This document shows positions 11,242-23,680 of a stretch of DNA of 64,000 nucleotides, one piece after another. The stretch covers positions 87,544,005 through 87,608,004 of the forward strand of contig CM035165.1 of assembly GCA_020205615.1 (NCBI GenBank), read 5' to 3'. Each line of letters starts with the position of its first letter. Positions within the stretch are counted from its first letter, which is position 1. The DNA is from Panax quinquefolius (taxonomy: Eukaryota > Streptophyta > Magnoliopsida > Apiales > Araliaceae). Both the position numbers and the translations under genes were made by a program. The notes under the pieces were generated by a model. That model had not been told where the DNA came from. It saw only the letters and a list, made by a program, of their open reading frames with translations, and ran no database searches.

Positions 11242-12690
11242 AGAGGAATTGGATAGCGTTTATCAGACAAAGTGAGGCTGAAAGACTATAATTCAAGCGC
11301 TAACTGGGAGGCAACCCAGGAATTTTTCTATTTATTTGCTTTACTAGTTTATTTAGTAGATAGGAATTAATTTGCTTATTAGGTTCTCTTACCAATCTAA
11401 GTGCTATTCTAATCCTTGTTGTCTCTCTTCAGTGTAGGTATTGGAGGTTTAATAGACAGGCAAAAGATTATGAAAAGGTTATTCAAGTCAAATTCAATTG
11501 TGGTGCCCAATTTGTTCTATGCGCCTAATCTATTCTCCAAACTTAGCGGACAAGGAGGAGGATTACTATATTTTCAGGGAAGTCATCTGCTTTACTTTTT
11601 TCTATTTCAGCCATTGAGGACAATGTCTAGTTTAAGTTTGGGGGCATTTTAGTGTCGTATTGCATATAGTTAGTTATTTACATTGTAGTTCATATAGTTA
11701 CATTTAGTTTTTGCATTCATTTTTTAAAAAAAAAAATCAAAAATCAAAAATAATAGTTAGTTTCTATGTTCATCCTGCATGAGTCCAGCTATTTGATAGT
11801 TTAAGTTTATTTTGGCCAATGATGAGATTGGAATTGGGTAGACAAGTATAGTATTGACCTTTAGAGCTTTGATGTGATTTCTTATTATGAATTGAGTCTT
11901 TTTCTGGTTGAAACTGGTATAATAAGGATAGGACAGTAAAAACAACAGGTTGAATGATTGAGTTTAAATTGATACATAAAGGACCTCTAAAGGATAATTC
12001 TAGTTTAAATAAGAGAATGACAAGAATAGGAAGTGAAGGCGAAGAATTAGGCAAGAACCTAAGTTTGGGAGAAAAAGTGGGGTATATAAGCTTTTAAAAA
12101 AAAGATATTGAGTTGAATAAATTGAGTCTTGTGGTGGGTCGAGAAGAAGCGTGAAATGCACTCCTCATAAACACAGGCATGAGATGGAGCGTAAAACACA
12201 CTCACTATCCAAAAAGAAAAAGAAAAAGAAAAAAATAGAAAATAAAATAAATAAAATGGAAATAAGAGCAAAAAGCCCCTGTAGATGAAAAATAAAGCAT
12301 AAGTATCCCATGTTGACCCGTGATATTGGTAATTATTTGATTTTAGTTGGATCTAGCTTATTTTTGGATTTCTTGAGTTTACACTGTATGATGCCTTCGA
12401 AGAGACTTGTTATGTGTTAAAATTGATTTTATATCAGCGAACATTGTTGTGGAGCACACACGCACTATATTGGTGATAACAATCTAAGATTTGATGATTG
12501 ATTGAGAAGTTATTGATTGGTTTTGATATGATGTATTATCGTGTTTACATGATTTCTCTAAGGTCGATTGAATAGACTTTATTATGTCATTACTGTTGGA
12601 TTCGTAGGCATGTAGATTAGTTGCATTGCATAGAATTATTGTTTAGTGTTTTTGATTGAGGACAAGCAAAGGTTTAAGTTTGTGGGTATT

Positions 12691-14430
12691 TGATAAGTAG
12701 ATTTTATACCTACTTATCCGGTATCTATTACTTGAATTAGTTGCTTAATCGCATGTTTCTTAGTTACTTTTCATGCATTTTGTGTTTGTTTTGTAGATTA
12801 TATGCTTGGGAGTTGTGCTTGCAAAGAATTGGTATGAAATCGCAAAGAAAAAGAAATTCAGACATCATTTGGGCTTTCATGTTCATTTCATGTTTTTGGC
12901 TTGGAACTTGGATTACATTGTAGAGCTTTTTCTTAACGTTTCGGAACAACTTGAATCATTCCAATCGGAGTTCGGATGCAAGAGTTATGACATTTGTACC
13001 AACGGACCTCAAACGTCACTGTTTCGGGTGGTCATTTACATAGCAGCCACTTCAGAGCCACTTTCAACATTTCTCCAGTCATTATTTCGAACAACTCAAA
13101 GCATAAAAGTTGTAGATCTACGTCTCCTCTTTTCGGAACATCTTGAATCATCAAATTTGGAGTTCAGACGAAGAAGTTATGGCCATTTTCCCAAAGGATG
13201 CCAGGATAGAAAAAGTTTCTTGACAAAACCCCCGCCGGGGTGGGCGTACCAGCTCCAAAACAGGCCCCTAGCCCGCCGAGGGCGGGCTCTTTTAGTGTAT
13301 AAACCCCCGTCACGGTGGGGGTAGCCCAGAAAATACGAATTTTATCCAATTTTGAGTTCAGAAAGGATTGTTTCGATCCGATTGACTCAAGGACTTCCAA
13401 GAGAACTTAAAGACATCTGAAGAGACTTATAAAAGGAGGAGAATCACAAGGATTAGAGGAGAGAATATTAAACTAAAGAGAGGATTCCATTAGATTAGAG
13501 TAGAGTTGATTAGATCAAAACACTAGTTCTTATTAGATTTGGAGATTGACGCAACTTGGAGACCATTGAAGATTCAAAGTAGGAGCAAGGAGGGAGCTTC
13601 AAATCTACAGACAATAGATTCTATCTTCTCATCTTCTTCTATCTTTGTCTTTTAATGTGTATTCAATTGTGGATTCTTAGTTTTAATTCAATAATCATGA
13701 ACTAATTCTTTGTTTGAGATTACAATGGATCTTATTGTGTAGTTTATTTTAATATGCTTCGCTATCAATTATTATGTTCTATTGTGAGGATTGTCTATTG
13801 TGATTTGAACTTAATTGTTTAATTGTCTCGCTAACAATTACCGTGATAATCTATATGAACTCGAGAGATGAAGTATTGATTTAGATCTTATCATGATAGC
13901 ATGTGTTTGTGATCTCTGCATAGATGGAATTCATCATTCGTGTTTAGGATAGAGATATGCCTTTACACCATATGTAATCTTATAGAGAACTTGTGCTTTA
14001 AATCTTTTTTAATTATAATTCACATAGAGATATAGTGGATTAGTTAATTAGGGTGTATTGCTTAATTCTATCATCTGTAGATTTAAGTGAGTATGGGTAT
14101 TATGCATCGAGAGGTGGTTTTATTTGCTTGAGCGTTCTTGATTAACAATTCAGGATAGAGAATAATTGATGAGAAGTGTGTTAACTTAAATAAAGCAATA
14201 AGTGAAGTTGTGATCTTAAATCTCCGTAATCTTAATTCAACTAGTGGTAATTAGAATTAGTTGAATTATAAATTGAAATTCATTCGTTTAAATAAGATTG
14301 AGTTGGTTACGGGTTAATACTTGGTGATTTTTATTAAACAATTCCTCGTGGGAACGATACTCTACTTTCACTTTATTACTTGTTGACCATGTATACTTAC
14401 GTGTTGTGCGTAATTAAATTTTACCCAACA
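12691..14430 (+). repeat. Athila-like LTR, copy 4 (right end of array)
   Basis: The 1740 bp LTR has the same TGATAAG and CCCAACA ends. The GC palindromes are slightly altered (GCCGAGGGCGGGC, CCGTCACGG), and the TATA box is at 13426-13435. It is followed by AGTTTTTGGAATAG, whose first eight bases repeat the start of the internal region, before unrelated Tat gag sequence begins. Confidence 0.9.
13426..13435 (+). promoter_or_regulatory. TATA box of LTR copy 4
   Basis: CTTATAAAAG is at the conserved position within the LTR. Transcription from it would read into the flanking Tat fragment. Confidence 0.55.
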
Positions 14431-15306
14431 AGTTTTTGGAATAGCCCAGTGGAGTGAATCCCCAACTTTTTATTCTTTCAAATTAATTCTTTTTTTCCTA
14501 ACATTGGTTGAATATAGCATTTTGTTGAAATGGCAGATTGCATTGCTTCTTCTAAATAGGGGGACTATAGGTAGGTCTCCTAGTATGCCCCTGTAAAACA
14601 AGGGATACATCTTTATCGCCTTTCTCGGCTACCCTTTAGGGAGTGCTCGCATATTTTTCAAACTGTATATGCTCGGCTACTGCTTCTAAGGCCGTGAGAT
14701 CTTTAATCTTGCCTGTTTTTAGGCCCATCTCTGCCATTTCGCCGTGTTTGATCATCTCCAAGAATAGCTTTCCTATGCCTGCTAGGATTCTCTCATAGTA
14801 AAGTGCCTCTTGGATATCAATGAATGTCATTACCATCTCAGTTATCATTGACGAAATGACTTACGCTGCCAGGCGTCTCCGTCTTTGGGCATATTCATGG
14901 AAAGATTCATTGTTCTGCTTTTTAACTTTGGTAATTTGATTTCTTTCTGGAGCCATTTGTGACTGGAAGATGTATTGATTTAGGAAGGAGTGGGCTAAAT
15001 CTTCCCAGTTGTGGATTTTGGCATTGTCAATTCGGGCATACTAGGTTTTAGCCTCTCCAGTGAGACTCTTTTGGAAAAGTTGGTTCCTTTTTTAGAATGA
15101 GGTTCAGATATCTGGGTTTCCATCTTTCTATCAATACCCCGACTCCCCCCTTGTGTGAATGACTCTGGTTGAGTAGGCACTGTTTGTCCCTGAGTGCTTT
15201 TACTTTGTTCTTTCAGGAGGATAATCGACTCTGCTATTTGATTCTTAAGTTCCTCAAACTCCTTTCGAGACACGGAACCTAATTCGTGTTGGGCACTTTT
15301 AGCCAT
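14431..15306 (-). pseudogene. Truncated Tat/Ogre-type gag fragment
   Basis: Reading leftwards from ATG at 15306, the first frame has a helical, Gln/Glu-rich N-terminus (SRKEFEELKNQIAESIILLK). After a frame break comes a region with the pattern of Tat/Ogre Gag: NESFHEYAQRRRRLAA around 14900, then TFIDIQEALYYERILAGIGK and the Gly-Leu-Lys-Thr-Gly-Lys-Ile stretch near 14700. Peptides resembling the Gag C-terminus (FTPLGYSK) reach the edge of the Athila array at 14431, where the fragment stops. Several stops and shifts are present, so it is dead. The array or its rearrangement probably removed the rest, since no pol follows. Confidence 0.55.
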
Positions 15307-16852
15307 GTCAGTGGATAGGCCTTGTGCCTTCTTAGATTTCGATATGGTAATTGGACTAATCCTATTAGAAGAATAGGTAGTTTAGTCTTGATAAGCATTA
15401 ACAACATGTATTGATGCAATGTCTTGGTTTTTTATGGTTTTTAATATTTTCCTACAAAACAAATGTAAGTTGTTTTGATGACTGGATATCATGACACGAT
15501 TTGATATCTGTACAATAATGAAATTGACAGGGAATGGAAATGATATTCACGTTTTCTTTTCTTTTCTTCTTTTTTACATTTACATGGAATCGTAATTTTA
15601 TATTGAATCAAAATTTACATGGAATTGAAAGGGAAAGGCATGAGGAGATTCCCCTTCGCGTTTAGTTTATCAGAGGTTGACCTATCTTATTCTACTCTCG
15701 CGGGTTTTCTCGGCATGAAGGTCCCCAGATCATCGCAATTTACTAGATGGGAAGTTAATTCGATCTTTCAATTGGAGCGGATCTGAGTGGTGCCTTTCTT
15801 GAGCCTCGCGGGATTATTCTCTGTTGAGTCCAGTAATCAAACACCAACGGTTTCACCTCCTGGCGGAGGAATCACACAACATACATTCACATACATCGTG
15901 TCTCATCGTATGAAATGATGACATTGTGCGAGGCACTAATACAAAGCCGCCAGTTGGTAGGAGTGAAATGGTTGTACCAACTCAATCGAGTTTATGAAAG
16001 ATTTTGCAAAAGGCCCAATTATTAGACTTTGTTTAACATGCCTTGGAAATTGAGATTCATAAAGTTTAGAAGCTTGCTTAAGCGAGGGCAAGGTGTTAGG
16101 CACCCCTCGACTTCCATGAAAACACGATTACCGTGTCTTTTCAATTCCCTAATTTATTTGAAATGTGTGTGTGTTGTAGTTAATTGGCCTAAGTGATTTA
16201 TTTGGAAGTAGTGCTATGCCTATTTTGCACCTATATAAAAATGGTTTGACTTGTATAAAAGTTCAATTTTAATACAAGACATATAAAATGATGTTTTGAA
16301 AATAGGTTTACAAACCCTTATGCTCACATAATAATTGAGGCCTTTGATAGTTTCATTTTATTCCATATTCGGCTTATTTTGATTTTATCTCGAGATGCGA
16401 AGCATCTTCGACAAAATAATATATATATATATATATATAAGTTTCGGGCTCCTTATGGGCATGAAAGCCATCAAAGTATGTACCACACATGATTTGCAAG
16501 CTAGCTGTACAATTGAAAAGGGTCCATCGTGGGAACCAGATCTAGATCCGTTAACTGGATCTTAGATCCCGGGGCTCCTAGGCTCACATAATATCATATG
16601 AATAGCATGTATAACAAATATACTGAAATAAAATAGATATTTAATCTAAACGTCGCAAAACAAAGGATTCATCAATTAAATCATTGCATACGTGTAGCCA
16701 AAGCTTCCAGCTTCCCCTAGATACAGATCTAGGGTCGCGCGGTTGCTTAATATTTACAAAACTAGAAAGAAAACTATATTTAAATAAATCTTAGTCATTC
16801 TAGCTCAACATTTCCAGTTTTACAACTTTTGAACCGGTTAAGAGTTAGATAA
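15307..16852 (-). other. Probable 5' leader/LTR of the truncated Tat element
   Basis: No gene was recognised. The stretch lies upstream of the minus-strand gag and holds landmarks often seen near the 5' end of such elements: GGTGTTAGGCACCCCTCGA at about 16090 (reverse strand TCGAGGGGTGCCTAACACC). There is also an AT dinucleotide run at about 16422-16438. I could not place LTR boundaries or a primer-binding site. Confidence 0.35.
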
Positions 16853-17122
16853 TGTGATAACCCAAAAATTTAAAAAAAAATCTTAAATGATTAAATTAAA
16901 GGTTAAACTTTAAAACCTAGAGAGGAAATAGATGATTTATTTAAGATTTTTAAGAAAAATCAATACGGTTTAATAATTGAAAGAGATTATGTAATAATAT
17001 ATATGTCAAGCCATATGAAAAAGGCCTATTGAATGTAGCAAACCGTATTAAGAGGTTTAATAGACATTAAATTAAATGTCTAATCTAATTTATGAATATA
17101 TAAATTATTTTATGAATTATGA
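16853..17122 (+). repeat. LTR of an older retrotransposon, left part (split by the CACTA element)
   Basis: It begins TGTGATAACCCAAAAATTT, the style of chromovirus-type LTR starts. It is cut at 17122 by the CACTA transposon and resumes at 45470 after the duplicated TGA. Assignment as an LTR rests on this start plus the promoter-like and GGCCCAA/AGCCCAA-rich content of the right part. No paired copy is in the window. Confidence 0.5.
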
Positions 17123-17960
17123 CACTACAAAAAAATAGGGATTCAGCAACAACCGATTTTCGTTGCTAAAGGTGCCAAATTTCGTTGCTAAAGGGTTTTG
17201 GCAACGACTTTACTGTCGTTGCGTCTTTCGTTGCGCAATGAGCGTTGCTAATTGTTCCACAACGAAGGTATATTTTTCGTTGCCAAAAGTAATACATTTT
17301 GCAACGTAATTTGGCTTTCGTACAGAGACATTGATCATTTAGCAACAAAATGTATTGTTGCTGAATAATTAAAATGTCGTTGCTAAAAACCCCATTTCGT
17401 TGCAAAAGCCTACTAATTGGCAACGAAATGAACTCTTTTTTTTTTGCAACGACCATGCATTTTCGTTGCAATTGACACCATTTTGCAACGAAATTTTTCG
17501 TTGCAGTAAATTATGAAAATTGTTGCCTAAGCTTACTTTCGTTAAGTGAATGTAAATTTTTAGCAACGATTTTCGCTCTTGATTATATTATTCGGGCAAC
17601 GACATTATACCGAATCGAAGAACGAAAATGTTTGTTGTCGGTTATTTTCAATAGCAACGAAAGTCGTCGATTAGCAACGACATTATATGTTGTCGCTTTT
17701 TATATATACAACGAAAAGTTGATATGATTTGCAACGATAAAAAATATTGTCTTTTATTTTAGTATTAGCAACAATATCCTCTCCGTTGTTATTATGTTAA
17801 TTTTTCGTTGCCAAATATTATATTTTTAATGTCATTAGCAACGAAAATTTGTTGCTAAATGTATAAAAAATTGTTGCTATATTAAAACTTGTTCAATACT
17901 TTGGTAATGAATTATATTGTTGCCAAATCAAAATTTGACATTCTTTTTGTGTACCTGGCT
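17123..17960. repeat. Left subterminal repeat region of the CACTA element
   Basis: More than twenty copies of GCAACGA-like motifs occur in both orientations (TTTCGTTGCTAAA, GGCAACGACTT, TTTTGCAACGAAA), dense to about 17720 and sparser to 17900. Frames here are artefacts of the repeats. The region ends where ordinary A/T-rich sequence begins. Confidence 0.8.
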
Positions 17961-19437
17961 GACTCAATGTGCCCATAGCAAATAATAGCAAAAATATAAA
18001 AAACTAAAATATTATTAACTTAATAAAATCATCCACTACATAATCATTCATTATCTTTACAATTAACCATCTAAAGCTACCACAGTTCTTCAATCAAAGT
18101 ATATATCTACATATATAGAGAGAGTATACTCCATAATTTCGTCCCTCGTCTTCCGTAAGCGTAGCACAAAAATTTGATACCCAGTATTCTAAGGCATGTC
18201 GTAGAAGCAGTCTTCCTGCACATTTAAAAATAATAGCAAGTCAGAAAAATGAAACAAATAAGTCACCAGAGGCACTTAGTGCCAAAATCAATACACAAAG
18301 ACAATAGAGTTGCTACGTGATACTAATGTACACCGTATTGCTCATAAGCAGAAAAAGACAAATTGGCAATCACAATATCATTTGCTACAAATCCAAATAG
18401 GCAATCACATCTCTATGGATGTGTCCATATGCATGAAGATAAACAAGAGCTTTAATGTAAGGAATATACCTCACAAATTAATACTTAATTTATTTTTATA
18501 TACCTCACAAATTAATGTACGGAATATTTGAAACTATACTATCAAAATCCTTCCTTTATAAGATGGATCTAATTGGTTGGTTACTCGCCACTCCTTGAGC
18601 CTACCACATAAACTAACACGTGCGACATTGAACTATCATCATCAATCATCATCATCATGGCCTGGAGACTAGCTTTCATAATTCTTATGTTGGGATTTAG
18701 TACTTACAGAACTAATAAAAGACACAAGTTTAACTTTCTCTGCACATATTAGTGTAGACAAATGTTTAACTTTTAATTACTACCATAGTGCTTGCAAGCA
18801 AAACCGATTGGATCACGAACATTCTTTAGGTTGGAAAACACAAAATCTACATCACCCAAACTAAAAGGCATTACGAAATTGACATAGTCCAACACAAACT
18901 AACTTTAAAATCCCATAAACTCAGGCCAAATTCAATAGTTCACCAAACAATGTTGATCATCACACATATCAGAAACCTAGTACAATAAGAATACATTTAA
19001 TTTAAAAGCATTTCACAAAAACAGAATTTTTTAAAAGTATTAACATTTTGAGTTAAAACTTAATATATGGTGAAGGAGCAAATAGATAGCAATCAATCAC
19101 AAACTTGAAGATCTTACCATAGAGGATAAATAAATCTTCAACCAAATTATCATGTTGGCGAAGGTTCACTGAAAGAGCATTGCCACCTGAAGTGAAGAAG
19201 CAAACTCCCGCAAAAATAATCTACACCTCTGGCCCCTGTCTAACGAGTAGTGACTATAACTCTATAATATGTAGACCCACCCGTGCAGTGAGGTAGTACA
19301 ATGTTCATAACACAACAGAACCAACATTAAATTTGGTAACATAATAAGATGTCGTTATAAGTTGCATATGACAAGGTAATTAATTTATTAGATATAACTA
19401 TTTTCAGAATGAAATTGAGCTGACAGAATAATACAAC
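17961..19437 (-). other. CACTA interior with possible further exon-like pieces, no firm gene
   Basis: The stretch is A/T-rich. On the minus strand a segment at 19119-19187 is bounded by CAG and GTAAG and has an open frame (GGNALSVNLRQHDNLVEDLF). A second, near 18790-18825, has a frame NVRDPIGFACKHYG before GTAG. Near 18190 an acceptor-like TTTAAATGTGCAG is followed by EDCFYDMP and a stop. These may be downstream exons of the chain at 19438-20240, but their phases do not all fit, so I list them only as possibilities. Confidence 0.25.
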
Positions 19438-20240
19438 CTTTGTTTTTAGGAATGTGGGTCGCATTTCTTCATCAGCAATAGGAATTTTAAAACCTCGGTG
19501 TCAAACTGTAGCATTCTCCACCTCTGTACTTGATAAGAACTCAGTTTGCATGTCTTCACATTCTTTGTATTTTCTGTAATTTATTTCCTGGAATTAGACA
19601 TGTGTTCTTCAAATTGCACTTAAAATTTCAAAGGACAAATATCAAAAGTTTTATTTTTGTCATTTCTAATTATCGCTTGATAAACAAAGTGTGTCAACAA
19701 AGTACCACTGTTTGTAGCATGATAACCCACATCACCACAGGCTTTTATTGGCGTTATATCATCAAATATGTACAATATATTTTCATTATGGCTTACATTG
19801 TTCCATAGGATCTTAGGTACATCTAATTACAACAACAACTAGTTAGTATCAGTAATTTCAAGTATCTTAACTTACTAGTTGAAAATAATTCTAGGGACTC
19901 ATCAAGATTGATACCTTCTTGGAGAGAAAAATCATCACCTTGCCATTCCCACATCTTTCTGTTGCCATTTCACAAACACACACACAAAAATTGATTAACA
20001 ATTGTTATATTCCACCTACTAAAGAAACAGAAAACTTCATATAAAAGAGTTTTGCAAGCTTGGAAAGAATGTGTTACATTTCAAAGAACTCACTTTTACC
20101 ATTTTACACGAAAATTTATAACTAATTATAATCAAATTTGAAGTTAAAATAAAATGTAAGAAAAGAAAGAAAGAACGAAATAAAATTCTTACACAAAATA
20201 ACTGACCCCATCCTTGTACTTTTGCAAAGCATATTTTTGC
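19438..20240 (-). pseudogene. Exon chain of an unidentified captured gene
   Basis: Four minus-strand segments have splice-like borders: 20193-~20240 (donor GTAAG), 19876-19958 (CAG acceptor, GTAAG donor), 19797-19822 (TTAG acceptor, GTAAG donor) and 19438-19587 (CCAG acceptor, weak GTTG donor). The joins keep the reading frame across all three introns, with phases 2, 1 and 0. Peptides include ALQKYKDGVSYF, WEWQGDDFSLQEGINLDESL, EINYRKYKECEDMQTEFLSS and GFKIPIADEEMRPTFLKT. One in-frame TGA lies in the last segment, and the first has a short internal duplication (YALQKYALQKY). I do not recognise the protein. It could be a host gene captured by the CACTA element, or a remnant of the transposon's own second gene. 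Its 5' part would lie beyond the Retand insertion at 20793. Confidence 0.45.
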
Positions 20241-20792
20241 AAAGCATATTTAACTTTATGGCATACTATAATTAGGTTGAATGCATGAAATATCTTAACA
20301 AGTAATATTGGTTTAAATGTTTAATAAAGTAAGATATTTACAAAAGAAGATAGAAAAATTTCAAAGAATTGCTAAAAACCTGCTCAAATAATATCTCAAA
20401 AATTAGTATATATGATACAATATAAAATTAGCAAAATACATAAAACTTAAAATTTTAATAAAAATAATAATGCTTTCAAATCCACATTAAGCAATGTTAA
20501 TAAAATAGCCTATAATACTCCCCCTGCTCCAAAAAGAAACAAGTACTCTCACAAAGAGGGCAAGATATTTAGAATAATTGAGTATTTTCAAACTCAACTT
20601 CAATTTCATATTTATCTAGAAAAAGGTCATTAAATTATTTTAAATACACAAATTACTAAGATTTTTTTGAGAATAACTATATACCATTGACAGGATAACA
20701 GTTATAGCCATTTAACCATTCAAGGAACCTAGTTAATAGTTGAAGAAGAAAAATCATGGAAATTAACAAATCAATTAAAAATAAAAGGTGTG
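20241..20792. other. A/T-rich CACTA interior, nothing recognised
   Basis: This is probably intron of the captured gene to its left. It is interrupted at 20792 by the Retand-like element, whose target duplication GTGTG is 20788-20792. Confidence 0.4.
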
Positions 20793-21429
20793 TGTTGGGC
20801 CATAATCCTTTTCTTTATTGGGCCGAAATTATTGGGCTCCTCCCTTGGATCATGTTATGTTAAGTCATGGTTGGATCTGGTCACTTGGGTCATTCTTATT
20901 ATTTGGGCCTAGTCATTATATTGGCCCATTATACAAATTATCACTTAATCCCAATTTTGACCAGTAATCATTATGCCAAATGACGTTTGACTATTATGTT
21001 CGCCCACTTTCATTGCATGGCATTAATGAGGATGGGACTCAATGATGATCATGGTGGCAAACAATGAATGAGAGGGGTGAAAGTAGATCGCTTACTTTTC
21101 TATTTGAAGTGACCGGAAAATAAGGGAAAAAGGTGTCGGGGTGGTGGGTGGCACGAAGAAACCTGATAATGGAGTATGCATGGGGCTAAGATCACATAAG
21201 AGAGTAAGTAACACATACATTTTTTCATTAGAATTTTTATTCTATCCCTCTCGCACACTAGATAATATTTTTCTCCATTGTTGACCTTGTGATCGCTCAG
21301 ATCGACTCTCACGCCGGAGTTATCCTCGACGGTCCGGTGCCGCTGCTTTTGTGTTGATTTGTTGAACTGCAGGTGATATTGGACGCGCGTCTTGGTGATT
21401 GGGACGTGGAGAAAGATCCCGCGTTAACA
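20793..21429 (+). repeat. 5' LTR of the Retand-like element
   Basis: It runs from TGTTGGGCCATAATCC to GCGTTAACA and aligns over its whole length with 31487-32121. The sequence after it (TCAAGCGCTGAAGG) does not match a primer-binding site I know. Confidence 0.85.
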
Positions 21430-21508
21430 TCAAGCGCTGAAGGAGGGGGAGTTCTAGTGTCCCGAATATTTTTCAATCACAAACCGTTTTTGTTCTACGC
21501 CAATATTC

Positions 21509-23680
21509 ATGGTGAAGAGTAGAACACCTACACCAAGGGCGCCGAGGGTCGCCAAAGAATCGACACCGAGAGTGTCTCATTAAGGATCGCTTTGGGACCG
21601 CATAAGTGTGCATGCAAAGCACGATCTAAACGACCCTCCTCAAGATTTTCGGTTGAAAAAGATGGGTAAGGCTAAACGAAGGTTAGTCTACCCTCGCCGA
21701 TAAAAGTATCCGCCACCACTATTTAAACGAGTAGAAGGCACTTCGCCTAACTCGATACCGAGAAGACCAAGATGAAAAGGCTTCACGACTAGCCAAGATG
21801 GCCGATGAAGCGGATAGAGCTATGGAAGTACTTGTGGAAGCAACGACAGATATAAATAAGCAGATGGCCCTTGATGACGTAGTTGAGAGATGAAGAACTC
21901 GCTTATAATCAACTCAAGAGCAAGGACACCGGTGTGGAAAAGAACCTGCTCATTCAGACGAGAGTTTCGAGGCCAAAATCAAGAAAGAAGAAAATCCCAA
22001 GCCCTACTCCTCAAAGATCGAGGAGGTACATCACCCCGCCGATTCTAAGGAGCAGGCCTGAGGGAACGAAGAGGTCGATCCAGTGGATCAGACTCAAAAC
22101 CACAAAGAGAGCCCTTGTTGTTGCACATTCTCACCTCGCGTGCCGAGCACAAAGACGAAGCATATCTAGAGATTGTACTCCCGAGAGTCTCATCGAGGGT
22201 ACACCGCCTCAGTAGGCACTCACACACCGAAGAAGCCCTTCTAGAGTCAAGGTTCTGCAGAAGAAACCTGGCCTACTCATGGGAGAAAGGAGTCATCTAA
22301 AAGGAAGCATCGCCTCAACCGTATGAGTAGATTATTTGGTTAAAGAGTTAAAAGAGCTTCTAAGCAACAATAAGTACAAAAGATGAAGGACACTTTGAAA
22401 GAAAGAATCCCCTTTTTCATGGGAGATTCTTAGAGAAAAAGTCAATTCACCAAGAAGTCAGCCCCATATGGAGAGTTATGATGGATCGGGGATCCCTATG
22501 ACCACAACCAAGCGCTCAATCGAATCGATGGATTATTACGACTTTAGCGATGTCGCTAAGTGTCATACTTTCGCCACAACACTCGTAAAGGATGCCCGAC
22601 AAAGGATGGGAACTTTACCTCAAATTCAATTTCATCTTGGACCGACATATGTGCAAGAATTTCATGCTCGCTTTGAAGCAACAAAAGAAGAGGAAAACCA
22701 ACTCGTTCATCGCTCAAGTTCGACGCTTTTCAATGAGTCTTTAGGCCAATATGTGAAGAGATTTCGTGAAGCAAGAGGCGCGGTGTGATGATTTGAATGA
22801 TCTACAAGCCATTGGACTGCTTCAAAATGGGTTAGATCCGTCAAATCGTAGAAGTTAGTGAAGAAGTTGATGTTTCATCATCCGAAGAGTCTCGCCGAGG
22901 CCTTTGACAAAGTCAAGGTTACATCGTGGTGGAAGAAGCCATGGATGTTCCTTTTAAACGCCCCGCTTGGATCGGCCTAAGGAGACAATCGAGACAAAAC
23001 CGATAAGGATCGTAGAAAGAATGAAGGTAATAAAGACCGCTACGGCGCGGTGGGTCAAAAAGTTTAACAATTGGAGACAAGGTGGAGGCGCTCGTCTCGC
23101 CCCAAATTTCAAAGAGTGAATAGAACGTATACAAAGACTTAATACGAGATAGTCATGTTATATTGGATCAAATTAAGAATCAACCTATTTTTGAACCACC
23201 TCGAGATAACATTAAGCCCGGAAAAGGGAATTCTCGTAAGTATTGTGATTATCATCAAGCTTCGGGTCATGATACAAATGACTGTGCTAGCTTGAAGGAC
23301 TTTATTGAAAGGAAGGTACAAGGCGGAGCTTTAGTTCAATATGTGGCTGCCAGAACCAATCAACAGCAGGACAGAGGGCCCGTTCACGTGGCTCCACCAG
23401 TTCAGCAAGTGTTACATGCCCCCGAACAGCCTGCAAGGCACGTGATAGATGTCATTACTGGGGGTACTTCTGGTAAACTTGTTGGAAAAAAGCAACCGCT
23501 TACTTGGATTCTGGCCACGATAAAGTGTGTACCTCCCTCAAGACCGATAGACCTTATCCAAGTTCTAATAATCTCTTTATCGATGAAGATTACCTTTCGA
23601 AATTATCGAACCGCACGAGGGATCATTAGTGTTGATCGCATGCGTGGGTTCTTGAGATATAAAACGGATAATGGTGGATA
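21509..23680 (+). pseudogene. Gag of the Retand-like element
   Basis: The likely start is ATG at 21509 (MVKSRTPTPRAP), which meets a stop after about 27 codons. The capsid-like core is best kept at 22468-22788, with YYDFSDVAKCHTFATTLVKD and the SLGQYVKRFREA motif, matching the retrotransposon Gag pattern of the Tat lineage. The nucleic-acid-binding part lies at 23163-23681, with CDYHQASGHDTNDC followed by SLKDFIE, the C-x2-H-x5-H-x4-C knuckle typical of Retand-type Gag. The parts lie in different frames separated by small indels, so no Gag protein can be made. Confidence 0.7.

Larger units (their letters stand above)
1..14430 (+). mobile_element. Tandem array of a non-autonomous Athila-like LTR retrotransposon (4 LTRs, 3 internal regions)
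   Basis: Four LTR copies (the first truncated by the window edge) alternate with three internal regions of about 2635 bp, all in the same orientation. The repeat unit is about 4375 bp: LTR starts fall at 3941, 8315 and 12691, and LTR ends at 1305, 5679, 10054 and 14430. Every LTR runs from TGATAAG to CCCAACA. Each internal region carries a primer-binding site resembling the tRNA-Asp type used by Athila/Tat elements, a gag-like reading frame, a 3' non-coding part and a polypurine tract. No protease, RT, RNase H or integrase is present, so movement would need enzymes from another element. Neighbouring internal regions sharing one LTR imply LTR-LTR recombination or insertion of a multimer, not three separate insertions. 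Confidence 0.9.

Noticed and set aside
17123..17960. CRISPR-like or other regular array of GCAACGA motifs
   Set aside because: Motifs are irregularly spaced, in both orientations and in a plant genome; they fit CACTA subterminal repeats.
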